64,000 nucleotides of DNA from Flavobacteriaceae bacterium HL-DH10 (GCA_031826515.1 CP134536.1:1438001-1502000); one strand, 5' to 3'. Numbered from the stretch's first letter, positions 1 through 7,171 are shown. The notes: generated from the letters alone by a model not told the origin. A program made the numbers and translations.

Positions 1-2
1 AG

Positions 3-695
3 CTTATTTCACAATCTTACTCAAATATTTCTTTTAAACGAATATCAATGTTAAGTGAAGAAAGAGGAGATGTTAAAAGTTTAAACGGTTTTATAAAAGG
101 TAAACATAAAGTACCTAATTATAAAAACTCAACAACCGAAGATTTTATAAAATCCTGTAGTTTAAGAGAAATATTCGAAGATATTGGAGAAATTACAGAC
201 TCAATAAAAAAATTAAATTATAAAAGAAAGGAAGTGGAAACCAATATTGAAAACGGCTTTGCTTCTATTTCAACACCTGATTTTACTTACTTTATTAATA
301 TTGAACAATTGGACGAAGAACCAAGCGAATACATTTTAACACGCACTTTAGAAGAATTCAAAGATTCCCAAATAATTGATTCCGATAAATTTAATTCGAT
401 TTTTGAAAAATCTTTCGATGAATTAAAATTTGACTTATCTAAATCTATAGATATAGAAAACCTTATTGACCACATAGAAGATTTAGAAAACGATAAAATC
501 AAAGTAGATTTTGACCACAATAATCTTAATTGGTGTAAGATAAACATCGAAGGATTAGAGTATGATATTGTAGTAGAACCAAATTCGATTTCAATTACAT
601 ACTACCGAATGACTAGTCCTTTTAACTTAATTAAAGCATTTGAAAAAACCCATAATACTCTATTAAACACACCTGAATTAAAAATACTTGAATAA
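3..695 (+). CDS. Hypothetical protein, 5' end outside window
   Basis: I do not recognise this family. The frame is open back to the window edge (no stop from base 3), so the first internal ATG at 48 may not be the true start; from there it gives 215 residues. The product is acidic and charged, with no signal peptide or membrane segment, rich in Asp/Glu/Lys/Asn, and a likely soluble cytoplasmic protein. Twelve bases after its stop lies ACAACA (705-710), the left box of a cassette repeat interrupted by an IS110 element. It is therefore probably cargo of the same cassette-like array as the genes at 2071-5091. Confidence 0.6.
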   Translation, partial: LISQSYSNISFKRISMLSEERGDVKSLNGFIKGKHKVPNYKNSTTEDFIKSCSLREIFEDIGEITDSIKKLNYKRKEVETNIENGFASISTPDFTYFINIEQLDEEPSEYILTRTLEEFKDSQIIDSDKFNSIFEKSFDELKFDLSKSIDIENLIDHIEDLENDKIKVDFDHNNLNWCKINIEGLEYDIVVEPNSISITYYRMTSPFNLIKAFEKTHNTLLNTPELKILE

Positions 696-737
696 GCAAT
701 GCATACAACAAAGAACTGAGTTAAAAAACAAGCAATA

Positions 738-1703
738 TTAGGCTAATTTAGAAACAAAGTTTTCATCATAAGGTCTTCCAGATTTTGCAATAGCAAATGC
801 CTGCTTTAATAACTTATTTGCTACAGCAATTAATGCTAATTTTTTGCTTTTTCCTTTATTAACTAATCTTTCATAAATTTCTCTACAAGCCTTGTTATGC
901 TTACAGGCTGAAAAAGCGCATAGAAACAGTAGATTTCTCAGCTTCTTGTTACCAACCTTGCTTATTCTACTTCGACCTCTTACGCTACTACCGGATAATC
1001 TTATAGTTGGAGTAATCCCAACATAACTGCATAGCTGCGATGCTGTCTCAAACTTCTTAAAGCCATCAGTTACTACTATTAAAAACAAGGCAGTCTTTAC
1101 TCCCATACCTGGGATACTGTTTAATAATGTTAATTGATATTGTTGGTCTTGTTTCACTAAAGCTAATAGGCGTTCCTCGATCGCGGCAATCTCCTTTTTT
1201 AAATGCTTTACATGACGCTTTAATGAACGATATACAAACTTTGAAGGTATTCCTAAAGTTTCTTCCCCATGAAGTTTATTCTTTGATGCCGTACTCTGTT
1301 TTATGTAACTATCTAGTAATCTAAAGAGCTGCAAGCATTCGCTCTGGACTTCATTTAAAGCTGTGTAAAGAGGAACACCATTCATTTGTCCATACTCACA
1401 AATAGCTTTAGCATCACTCTTATCTGTCTTTACTTTGGCCAACTTCATCTGGATAAAGCGTTTTACTGACAGCGGATTCACAACAGATACACAAACTCCT
1501 GACTTGAATAAAAACTGAGCTAAACGGTAATGATAATAGCCTGTTGCTTCCATGACTACTAATGCGCCTTTTGACACATAATTTAAAAAGCTTTTAAATC
1601 CTCTCTCATCATTTTTAAACTGGGTGTGACCTGTTTGGGAACCATAAACATCAAAGACATCTTTACTAATGTCTAATCCATAAATTTCACTATATTTATT
1701 CAT
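738..1703 (-). CDS. IS110-family transposase (DEDD recombinase)
   Basis: 321 residues, full length for the family. The N-terminal RuvC-like DEDD domain has D11 (GLDISKD), E52 (MEATGYY) and D94/D97 (KTDKSDAKA). A helical middle (about 115-190) precedes the C-terminal Tnp20 domain with IPGMG (197-201) and the GSSVRGRSRISKVGNKKLR stretch, whose Ser239/Ser240 region is where the family's catalytic serine lies. IS110 enzymes move a circular intermediate with an RNA that base-pairs to donor and target. The reading frame is intact, so the copy may be active. The ATG at 1703 follows a 200-base structured non-coding region. Confidence 0.95.
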   Translation of the reverse strand: MNKYSEIYGLDISKDVFDVYGSQTGHTQFKNDERGFKSFLNYVSKGALVVMEATGYYHYRLAQFLFKSGVCVSVVNPLSVKRFIQMKLAKVKTDKSDAKAICEYGQMNGVPLYTALNEVQSECLQLFRLLDSYIKQSTASKNKLHGEETLGIPSKFVYRSLKRHVKHLKKEIAAIEERLLALVKQDQQYQLTLLNSIPGMGVKTALFLIVVTDGFKKFETASQLCSYVGITPTIRLSGSSVRGRSRISKVGNKKLRNLLFLCAFSACKHNKACREIYERLVNKGKSKKLALIAVANKLLKQAFAIAKSGRPYDENFVSKLA

Positions 1704-1880
1704 AAGAACTGTATTTGGAAAGAACGAGCTACTGACGTTTCAACAACTTGAAATCGAGATCTAAGGTCTCACAGAACTGAACGAAATCTTAGTAGTAAAA
1801 GAGAGAGGGTTATCAATGTTGTCGAAGTCTAGGCTTCACCGTATATACTAATCTTATTTCTCTCTTTTGTTCTTTCTATT
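1704..1880 (-). ncRNA. Candidate IS110 bridge RNA
   Basis: Non-coding end upstream of the transposase, read on the minus strand. A 10-bp perfect stem (TCTCTCTTTT at 1859-1868 with AAAAGAGAGA at 1797-1806) closes a 52-base loop. The loop contains GTATATA (1841-1847), identical to the flank at 1915-1921, and TGTTGT (1817-1822), complementary to the other flank ACAACA (705-710), separated by a small GAAG/CTTC hairpin. Further 3' in the RNA, 1773-1780 repeats the element's own right end (712-719), next to a GAGAT/GTCTC hairpin (1755-1769). Order and orientation match target loop then donor loop as described for IS621. RNA ends are not determined. Confidence 0.55.
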
Positions 1881-1911
1881 AGTTATCTAATTTAATGAAA
1901 GACAAACTTAA

Positions 1912-2036
1912 GCAGTATATAAGCTATGGCTTGGCCTGTCGTCACTTGGAAAATCCTGCGGATTTTCAAAAGCCAGTTTTTATCAGGAAAGTCTGTGCCG
2001 AGTCACGCCACAGCTCATATACATCACCGTTGCCAG
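1912..2036 (+). repeat. Cassette repeat R2 (attC-like imperfect palindrome), left tip cut by IS110
   Basis: Outer arms 1915-1932 and 2005-2022 pair at 15 of 18 positions (GTATATAAGCTATGGC... with ...GCCACAGCTCATATAC). An inner perfect hairpin GAAAATCC-TGC-GGATTTTC lies at 1949-1967. The right end is CATATAC, five bases, then CGTTGCC. The missing left tip ACAACA is found at 705-710 beyond the IS110 element. The next gene starts at 2071. Confidence 0.75.
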
Positions 2037-2070
2037 TAATTTAAAAACTCACAATATCAATAAATTCTTA

Positions 2071-2529
2071 ATGATTAAGAAACTAAAAGACAAATTAAAT
2101 AAAATCGAAAAATGGGAATTTTTAGGTTTTATATTTAACATACTTATATTTTTAATTGGATTTGGGGCTAGTGGAATATATTTAGTTGTAACTGGTTTTA
2201 ATGGATCAAGCTATATATCAATAATCATTGGCATTCTTTTAGCTTCAATAGGTTTTGGTCACATATTCACTCAATACTTAGATAGATTTAAATTGTTGAA
2301 TTACATAATGTATATTCCAGCAATTATAATCGGAGGTTTAGCTTTAATCACTATAGTCGGATTTGCTCTTTTACCATTTTCACCTGGAATAAACTTAAAC
2401 ATCGATTTAGGAATTTTAATATTAAAAGATGGTTTTGTTCGATTTGCACTTATAATTTTGGATTGTGTGCTAGCTTATAAAATGTTTAGGTATCTTAAAA
2501 CTAAGATTAAAACAAAAAAACGGATTTAA
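2071..2529 (+). CDS. Four-helix membrane protein, cassette cargo
   Basis: 152 residues, function not recognised. Four hydrophobic segments are visible: about residues 17-41, 46-66, 72-102 and 125-142. The N-terminus is short and basic (KKLKDKLNK) and the C-terminus is Lys-rich (KTKIKTKKRI), suggesting both ends are cytoplasmic. There is no cleavable signal. It sits alone between repeats R2 and R3, about 35 bases after one and 40 before the next, so it is a one-gene cassette. It resembles generic small membrane proteins of mobile arrays; an immunity or defence role cannot be shown from sequence. Confidence 0.7.
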   Translation: MIKKLKDKLNKIEKWEFLGFIFNILIFLIGFGASGIYLVVTGFNGSSYISIIIGILLASIGFGHIFTQYLDRFKLLNYIMYIPAIIIGGLALITIVGFALLPFSPGINLNIDLGILILKDGFVRFALIILDCVLAYKMFRYLKTKIKTKKRI

Positions 2530-2567
2530 ATACTCATAAAATACTGAAAATAAAAAAAACTACTAGT

Positions 2568-2698
2568 AACACAGTATATAAAAAATTGCTAGTTTTAGTT
2601 AAACCAATGTTAGTTGCTCGTTTGCTAGCTTCTGATTTTCCTTCGGAAAATCCTCGCACACAAACACGCAACTTTCCATATACCAAACGTTAGCAACA
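2568..2698 (+). repeat. Cassette repeat R3 (attC-like imperfect palindrome)
   Basis: Best preserved copy. The left box AACA (2568-2571) is followed by arm 2574-2589, which pairs with 2668-2683 at 13 of 16 positions (GTATATAAAAAATTGC with GCAACTTTCCATATAC). The inner perfect hairpin GATTTTCC-TTC-GGAAAATC is at 2634-2652. The motif GAAAATCCTCGCACACAAA follows it and is shared in part with the copies at 4366 and 49357. The right box is CGTTAGCAACA (2688-2698), and the next ATG is 14 bases later. Confidence 0.8.
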
Positions 2699-2711
2699 AT
2701 TAAAAAAAAAC

Positions 2712-3293
2712 ATGAGAGACGAATTCAAATACGAATTAATAGATAATCCTGTTTCATTCATTTGCTCTAAATGGATGTTGGATAGAACGCCTTTTATTTT
2801 CGGTGAAGACAGGATAAAATATATTGAGTGGAAAGAACAACTTGCTGAAAAACTTCAGGTGGATAGTAAATCTATGGTCTTTACTGGAAGTTCAAGTTGT
2901 GGTTTTAGCTTAAATCCAAATAAAAATTATCGTCAATTTCACGAGGATTCGGATATTGATATTGCTATTATTTCCGGATATCATTTTGACATAGCTTGGA
3001 AGACTTTAAGAAATTTAGGAACAAAACGTTTCGACCTAAATAGCGTCCAACAAAATAGCCTAAAAGAGCACGTTAACCGTTTAATTTATTGGGGAACTAT
3101 TGCAACAGACAAAATATTAGAAATACTTCCATTCGGTAAAGAATGGACATTGCATTTACTTGATATGGAAAAGGTTGACCCAATAAATAATAAAACAATA
3201 AATATTAGAATTTATAAAGATTATGAGTCTCTGCGAGCATATCATATAAACAACATAACAAATTTAAGAACTCAACTCTTCGAGAATGAATAA
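2712..3293 (+). CDS. Nucleotidyltransferase-fold protein
   Basis: 193 residues. The NTase signature is present: G59-S60 (FTGSSSCGF) followed by D79-S-D81-I-D83 (EDSDIDIAII), the GS...DxD pattern where the two acidic residues bind metal for nucleotidyl transfer. The surrounding stretch with FSLNPNKNYRQFHEDSD is typical of small stand-alone NTases. It overlaps the DUF262 gene by 8 bases (ATG at 3286, stop at 3293), so the two are probably translationally coupled and act together. Small NTases are common as toxins, toxin-neutralising AMPylators or defence enzymes. It lacks the length and neighbours of a CBASS cyclase. Substrate unknown. Confidence 0.8.
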   Translation: MRDEFKYELIDNPVSFICSKWMLDRTPFIFGEDRIKYIEWKEQLAEKLQVDSKSMVFTGSSSCGFSLNPNKNYRQFHEDSDIDIAIISGYHFDIAWKTLRNLGTKRFDLNSVQQNSLKEHVNRLIYWGTIATDKILEILPFGKEWTLHLLDMEKVDPINNKTINIRIYKDYESLRAYHINNITNLRTQLFENE

Positions 3294-4335
3294 AATGACA
3301 AATTTTTTAAACACAACAAACAGAAATGTGGCTTGGTTCAAAGGAGCTTTTGACCGAGGAGAATTGGATATGAAACCGCCTTTTCAACGAAACCCAGTTT
3401 GGGTGACGAAACAAAAAAGCTATCTAATAGACACTATATTAAATGAATATCCAATTCCAGAAATTTATATGCAGGAAACTGTGGATGAAAAAGGTAAAGC
3501 AAAATATATTATTGTGGATGGGCAACAAAGAACACGAGCAATGTTGGAATTTCTTGAAGGTAAATATTGCATTAACGCCAAGGAAAGTCCAGATTTTGCC
3601 GATATGTATTTTGAAGATTTAACCACAGACCAAAAAAAGACAATTTTTCAATACAATTTTGTAATTCGAGTTTTACCTGACATTCCAGACCCTCAATTGA
3701 GAGAAATATTTCAAAGATTAAATAAAAATGTTGTTTCGCTTAATAAACAAGAATTGCGACAAGCCACATATTGGGGGCCTTTTATAAAAACAATGAATAC
3801 ATTATCTGATAAAGATTATTGGAGCAAAATTGATGTTTTTACAGCCAACGATATCAGAAGAATGATTGATGTAGAATTTATTAGCGAATTGGCAATTTTT
3901 TATATGCACGGCTTCCAAAACAAAAAGGACAATTTAGATAAGTATTATGCACTTTATGAAGAAGAGTTTGAAAACAGTAAAGAGGTAATGGAAACTTTTG
4001 ACACAGTAAATGGAGAAATTCTTAAGATTCTACCAGAAATAAATAATACAAGATGGAGTAAAAAAGCCGATTTTTATACATTATTTGGATTCTTTGCAAA
4101 ACAAAAAGATGAACTTCCACTATCTAAAGATAAAAGAGAAATGGCAAGAAATAAGCTTTTAGAATTCGCAGAAGAGATTAACTACTTTGTAAAAACCGAC
4201 AAAGGTGATGAGGAAGTAAGTTACAATCCAGAAACCAAAGAATATGGAAGAGGAATTAGAGCAACAACAGATTCAGGAAGTCGAAAAGTTAGAGAAAATG
4301 CCCTAAATATAAAACTCGAAGGGCTTTGGGAATAA
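3286..4335 (+). CDS. DUF262 domain protein (ParB/Srx-like fold)
   Basis: 349 residues. The DUF262 hallmarks are PPFQRNPVW (31-39), the YLIDTILNEYPIPEIY helix (46-61) and the catalytic-type DGQQR (78-82) followed by RAMLEFLEG. DUF262 is the N-terminal domain of GmrS/GmrD-type modification-dependent nucleases, where this motif supports NTP use or DNA cleavage. Here no HNH (DUF1524) domain follows; the rest is helical. It is coupled to the upstream nucleotidyltransferase within one cassette between repeats R3 and R4. A two-gene defence or toxin module is my inference. An alternative start at 3295 would remove the overlap. Confidence 0.85.
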   Translation: MNKMTNFLNTTNRNVAWFKGAFDRGELDMKPPFQRNPVWVTKQKSYLIDTILNEYPIPEIYMQETVDEKGKAKYIIVDGQQRTRAMLEFLEGKYCINAKESPDFADMYFEDLTTDQKKTIFQYNFVIRVLPDIPDPQLREIFQRLNKNVVSLNKQELRQATYWGPFIKTMNTLSDKDYWSKIDVFTANDIRRMIDVEFISELAIFYMHGFQNKKDNLDKYYALYEEEFENSKEVMETFDTVNGEILKILPEINNTRWSKKADFYTLFGFFAKQKDELPLSKDKREMARNKLLEFAEEINYFVKTDKGDEEVSYNPETKEYGRGIRATTDSGSRKVRENALNIKLEGLWE

Positions 4336-4346
4336 TAACTGGTGCT

Positions 4347-4497
4347 AACAATATATATATAAATAGCGAAAATCCTTGCTAACACTATGGTTTAGGCGTT
4401 TTTGGGAAGTCGTAAAATTTAAAAATTCGGCTTGAATATCATCCGAAAGGTTATCGCCTATTTTCAGAGCTACCTTTCATATACGGGGCCGTTTGAA
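4347..4497 (+). repeat. Cassette repeat R4 (attC-like imperfect palindrome)
   Basis: Starts with GCTAACA (AACA at 4347-4350) then ATATATATAAATAGC, 12 bases after the DUF262 stop, and ends with GCTACCTTTCATATAC (to 4484) and CGTTTG (4490-4495). Inner pairing TAGGCG/CGCCTA and the shared motif GAAAATCCTTGC are visible. The next gene starts at 4510. It is more diverged than R2 and R3. Confidence 0.65.
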
Positions 4498-4509
4498 ATA
4501 TAAAAAAAT

Positions 4510-5091
4510 ATGACTGAAATTTTATATAAATATAGAAGTCTTGATAATTTCAAGAATTTTGTAGATATTATTCTTAAAAATAGACTTTTCGCAGCTCCAT
4601 ATAAAGATCTGAATGATCCAATGGAAGGTCAATATTATTATAGAACTGGAGAATTAAATAGAAACATTCGGAGTAAGTTAACTGAAGAAAAAGGCAAACT
4701 AAGATTATGTTCGCTATCAAGGGTGAATAATAATGAATTAATGTGGTCTCATTACACAAATGGACAAAGAGGAGTTGCAATTGGATTAAGAATTAATGAT
4801 GATAAATATACAGTTAGACCAATAGTATATAATGGACTTGCTTCAATACAAAATCAAAATTATAATGACCAGACTGCAATCGAGATTCTCAGTCATAAGT
4901 TAGCTGTTTGGAGTTATGAACGAGAGGAAAGAGTTTTTATCCGAGATAAACATTTTGTAAATATTCAAGTTGTCGAGATTATTTTGGGGAGAAGTATGAG
5001 TACTCCTGATATTAGTTTAATAAAAGATTTAGTGGAAAAAATTAATCCAGATATCCAAATTATTAGAGCTCAAGAAATTATGAATGATTAA
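4510..5091 (+). CDS. DUF2971 family protein
   Basis: 193 residues. The N-terminal LYKYRSLDNF, FAAPYKDLNDPMEG and the later LCSLSRVNNNELMWSHYTNGQRGVAIG segments are the recognisable DUF2971 core (the CSLS...MWSHYA..HRGFCIGF pattern of that family). No signal peptide or membrane segment is present. Biochemical function of DUF2971 is not established; members often occur in mobile and defence-rich regions. It is a single-gene cassette between repeat R4 and the half repeat at 5101. The start is the first ATG after R4, 16 bases beyond its right box. Confidence 0.8.
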   Translation: MTEILYKYRSLDNFKNFVDIILKNRLFAAPYKDLNDPMEGQYYYRTGELNRNIRSKLTEEKGKLRLCSLSRVNNNELMWSHYTNGQRGVAIGLRINDDKYTVRPIVYNGLASIQNQNYNDQTAIEILSHKLAVWSYEREERVFIRDKHFVNIQVVEIILGRSMSTPDISLIKDLVEKINPDIQIIRAQEIMND

Positions 5092-5100
5092 AAAACTGCA

Positions 5101-5138
5101 CACAACAAAGTCGAATATAAATAATTGCTATTTTCAAT
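5101..5138 (+). repeat. Cassette repeat R5, left half only
   Basis: ACAACA (5102-5107) followed by AATATAAATAATTGC matches the left box and arm of the repeat family (compare GTATATAAAAAATTGC in R3). It starts about 10 bases after the DUF2971 stop, the same spacing as the other copies. No matching right half is seen before the recombinase gene, so the array appears truncated here. Confidence 0.5.
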
Positions 5139-5144
5139 ATGACT

Positions 5145-5169
5145 AAAGGGAAGCTAACTACTTCCCTTT
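5145..5169 (-). terminator. Hairpin downstream of the recombinase gene
   Basis: Perfect 9-bp stem AAAGGGAAG / CTTCCCTTT with a 7-base loop, three bases beyond the recombinase stop. The U-tract on the minus strand is poor, so it may be a weak terminator. Confidence 0.5.
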
Positions 5170-5172
5170 AAC

Positions 5173-6375
5173 CTATTCACCTCCCTTCAATCTATTCATT
5201 TCCAGACTAATCTTTTTCTGTACCACCTTTCCATAACTATCCTGTGTAATCTTCATACTAGAATGACCAAGTAGTTCAGAAACTATTTCCATAGGAACAT
5301 CATTATAAAGCAAAACTGTACTTGCAAAAGTTCTTCTAGCCATGTGTGTAGTTAACCTCTTTTCTATACCAACTAAATCAGCTATTTCCTTTAGATAAGA
5401 ATTATAACGCTGATTGCTTATTCTAGGAAAAATGTAAGTATCACCATTTTGGTAATTCTCTAAAACCTCTAGTGCTTTTGGCAATAATGGTATAGACAGC
5501 TCCTTAGAGGTCTTCTCACGCTTCATCTTAATCCACAAATTGCCATCAAAACCTTTAACAATATTGGATTGCTTTAAGCTCATTAGCTCATTATAAGGCA
5601 ACCCTGTATAACAAGAAAACACAAACAATTCCTTGATGAATTGCAACCTAGATTGCATAAACTCATGTTGTTCTAATAAAACTAATTCTTCAGGAGATAA
5701 AAACACCACTTCTGTTCTAACCGTTTTAGTTTTATAAAGTATAAATGGGTCTTTATCTAAGTAGTTTTCAGCCAAAGCAGTTCTAACTACTCTTCTAAAC
5801 CGTTGTAAAGATTTATTAATAGTAATTTGTTTTTGATTCTTTTCAACTTTTAAGTAATATTCAAAATCATATAGAAATTGTAATTCTAACTTTTTTAGTG
5901 GATAATCATTAGTTTTAAACTGCCATTTTATAAATGACTTTACATCCTTTTTTATGTAGTTAAACTTACTCCATGTTACTTGTTTTATGTCAATATTTAT
6001 AAGCGTTTTAAGCTTCTTTAAGTAACGTTCAAAGAACTCAACTATATTGTATTCTTTTTGTGTTTTAACGCCCTTATACAAGCTGTAAATATCATCAACA
6101 TTAAAAGCTTCCTCTTTAACTTGAAGCAATAAAAAAGCCCTATTAATTTTTGTTTTAATAAGGCTTAGTTGGCTGTTGATATATTCAGAATCTGGTTCTG
6201 GTGGCTTAACGGATTGTTGTTTGCTGTTCCAGTTTGCTGAGTTAATGAATAGTCCTGATGAAATTTGTTTTCTTTTACCACCATATGTTATTCTAACTAA
6301 AATAGAAACTTTGTTATCAGCACGTTTTCTATTTTTATATAATATAAATCGGATATTAATTTTTTGTATTGTCAT
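5173..6375 (-). CDS. Tyrosine recombinase, Bacteroidetes mobile-element type
   Basis: 400 residues: N-terminal arm-binding domain (about 1-100), SAM-like core-binding domain (about 110-205) and catalytic domain (about 225-390). Catalytic residues seen are H344 and R347 (THMARRTF), H371 (LGHSS) and nucleophile Y381 (TQDSYGKV). The first catalytic arginine (TGLRxxEL in most relatives) is Pro260 in TGLPYNELMSL. Loss of this arginine is known in the IntDOT group of Bacteroidetes integrases. It faces away from the cassette genes and lies next to the truncated last repeat. It is not an IntI. It may have moved the island, with the nearby tRNA-Asn as a possible target. Confidence 0.92.
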   Translation of the reverse strand: MTIQKINIRFILYKNRKRADNKVSILVRITYGGKRKQISSGLFINSANWNSKQQSVKPPEPDSEYINSQLSLIKTKINRAFLLLQVKEEAFNVDDIYSLYKGVKTQKEYNIVEFFERYLKKLKTLINIDIKQVTWSKFNYIKKDVKSFIKWQFKTNDYPLKKLELQFLYDFEYYLKVEKNQKQITINKSLQRFRRVVRTALAENYLDKDPFILYKTKTVRTEVVFLSPEELVLLEQHEFMQSRLQFIKELFVFSCYTGLPYNELMSLKQSNIVKGFDGNLWIKMKREKTSKELSIPLLPKALEVLENYQNGDTYIFPRISNQRYNSYLKEIADLVGIEKRLTTHMARRTFASTVLLYNDVPMEIVSELLGHSSMKITQDSYGKVVQKKISLEMNRLKGGE

Positions 6376-6410
6376 TTTAATTAATTTTAGTTAAAAATTA
6401 GGAATATTTT

Positions 6411-7004
6411 ATGATTAGGCATTCGCAAAGCACCAACCCTTATAATCCAACAAAAGATGAAAAATTTATTGAATACTTTCTGGAAAATGAAGGCATTAAA
6501 TTCATGCCTCAAGTGCGTATAAACAATTTAAAAGGAGATGAGAAGTATGCTTATAGAGACGTAGATTTTTACCTTCCTAGATTAAAAATTTATGTAGAAT
6601 ATTATGGGTGGTATAACAAAAGTAAGATTAATAGATCCGAATATGACTTAAAAACTAATGTCTATATAAATAATAGCATTCCAACAGTTATAATATATCC
6701 ACACGAACTCGGATACCTAGATTATGCATTTCATGTAAAATTATTGAAGCTAATGAGGATACCTAAGTTTAAAAATTCTTTAGCTCTATTTAGATATAAG
6801 GTTAGTCGATATCTCTATAATGGGAAAGGTTATTTTTTCTTTTTGTCGTTGCTATCTTTTATAATAGGTGCTGCGGCATTAATGCAGTCAACTCATAATG
6901 GAGGTTTCTTTTTTATAATATATGTGCTTGGGTTTAGTATTGGGGTTGGTTTGTTTGTTCATTTTTTAAGGAATTTATATTTAATATTTTTTAAGGATTA
7001 TTAA
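6411..7004 (+). CDS. Nuclease-like domain with two membrane segments, hypothetical
   Basis: 197 residues. The N-terminal part reads like a PD-(D/E)XK or very-short-patch-repair-like fold: an early FIEYFLENEGIKFMPQ helix-strand, then RDVDFYLP (D52) and YVEYYGW (E63), later IPTVIIYPHEL. The usual lysine of the D-ExK motif is not seen. Two hydrophobic segments follow (about 138-155 and 166-190). It diverges from the recombinase gene with a 35-base gap, so both share a promoter region. It is the last gene before tRNA-Asn and its codon use is AT-rich like the island. Function unknown; a membrane-anchored nuclease is inferred. Confidence 0.7.
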   Translation: MIRHSQSTNPYNPTKDEKFIEYFLENEGIKFMPQVRINNLKGDEKYAYRDVDFYLPRLKIYVEYYGWYNKSKINRSEYDLKTNVYINNSIPTVIIYPHELGYLDYAFHVKLLKLMRIPKFKNSLALFRYKVSRYLYNGKGYFFFLSLLSFIIGAAALMQSTHNGGFFFIIYVLGFSIGVGLFVHFLRNLYLIFFKDY

Positions 7005-7137
7005 GTGTTACCTTTTTAGAATATAATGTTACCTAATAGCATGCCTTTTTCTACCAAATAAGTTGGCAACTTGGCATTTTATATAAAATGCAATTAATGC
7101 AGTAAATGCAAGTATTATAAGAAAAGCATATAAAAAC
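7005..7137. other. Island/tRNA junction: palindrome and short direct repeats
   Basis: No gene. It contains a perfect 18-bp palindrome GCATTTTATATAAAATGC (7074-7091) running into three close copies of AATGCA (about 7086-7110). The direct repeat TGTTACCT occurs at about 7007 and 7028. It lies between the accessory island and tRNA-Asn, where a recombinase att or arm site could be expected. That role is inference. Confidence 0.35.
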
Positions 7138-7169
7138 AAAAAAGTCCAACATTTCTGTTGAACTTTTTT
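7138..7169 (-). terminator. Intrinsic terminator of tRNA-Asn
   Basis: On the minus strand AAAGTTCAAC-AGAAAT-GTTGGACTTT (one G-U pair) is followed by a run of T, just downstream of the tRNA 3' end. Confidence 0.75.
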
Positions 7170-7171
7170 TG

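Larger units (their letters stand above)
711..1912 (-). mobile_element. IS110-family insertion sequence, inserted in a cassette repeat
   Basis: About 1.2 kb. Boundaries are inferred, to within a few bases, from the interrupted repeat: ACAACA at 705-710 and GTATATAA from 1915 would join to AACA-ca-GTATATAA, the left box seen intact at 2568-2580. No long terminal inverted repeats and no obvious target duplication are seen, as is usual for IS110. Transposase 738-1703 leaves only about 27 bases of non-coding DNA after its stop but about 210 bases before its start, the arrangement in which IS110 elements carry a bridge RNA. AGAACTGA at the transposase-distal end (712-719) recurs at 1773-1780. Confidence 0.75.

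Noticed and set aside
2712-3293. CBASS cyclase or another oligonucleotide-signalling enzyme
   Set aside because: Too short (193 residues), and no effector, Cap2 or Cap3 type partner is present; only the general NTase signature is seen.
1912-4500. Classic integron (IntI with attC sites)
   Set aside because: The AAC/GTT layout is similar, but the outer boxes do not follow RYYYAAC/GTTRRRY except at one copy (GTTAAAC at 49401), and the only tyrosine recombinase is of the Bacteroidetes transposon type, not IntI.
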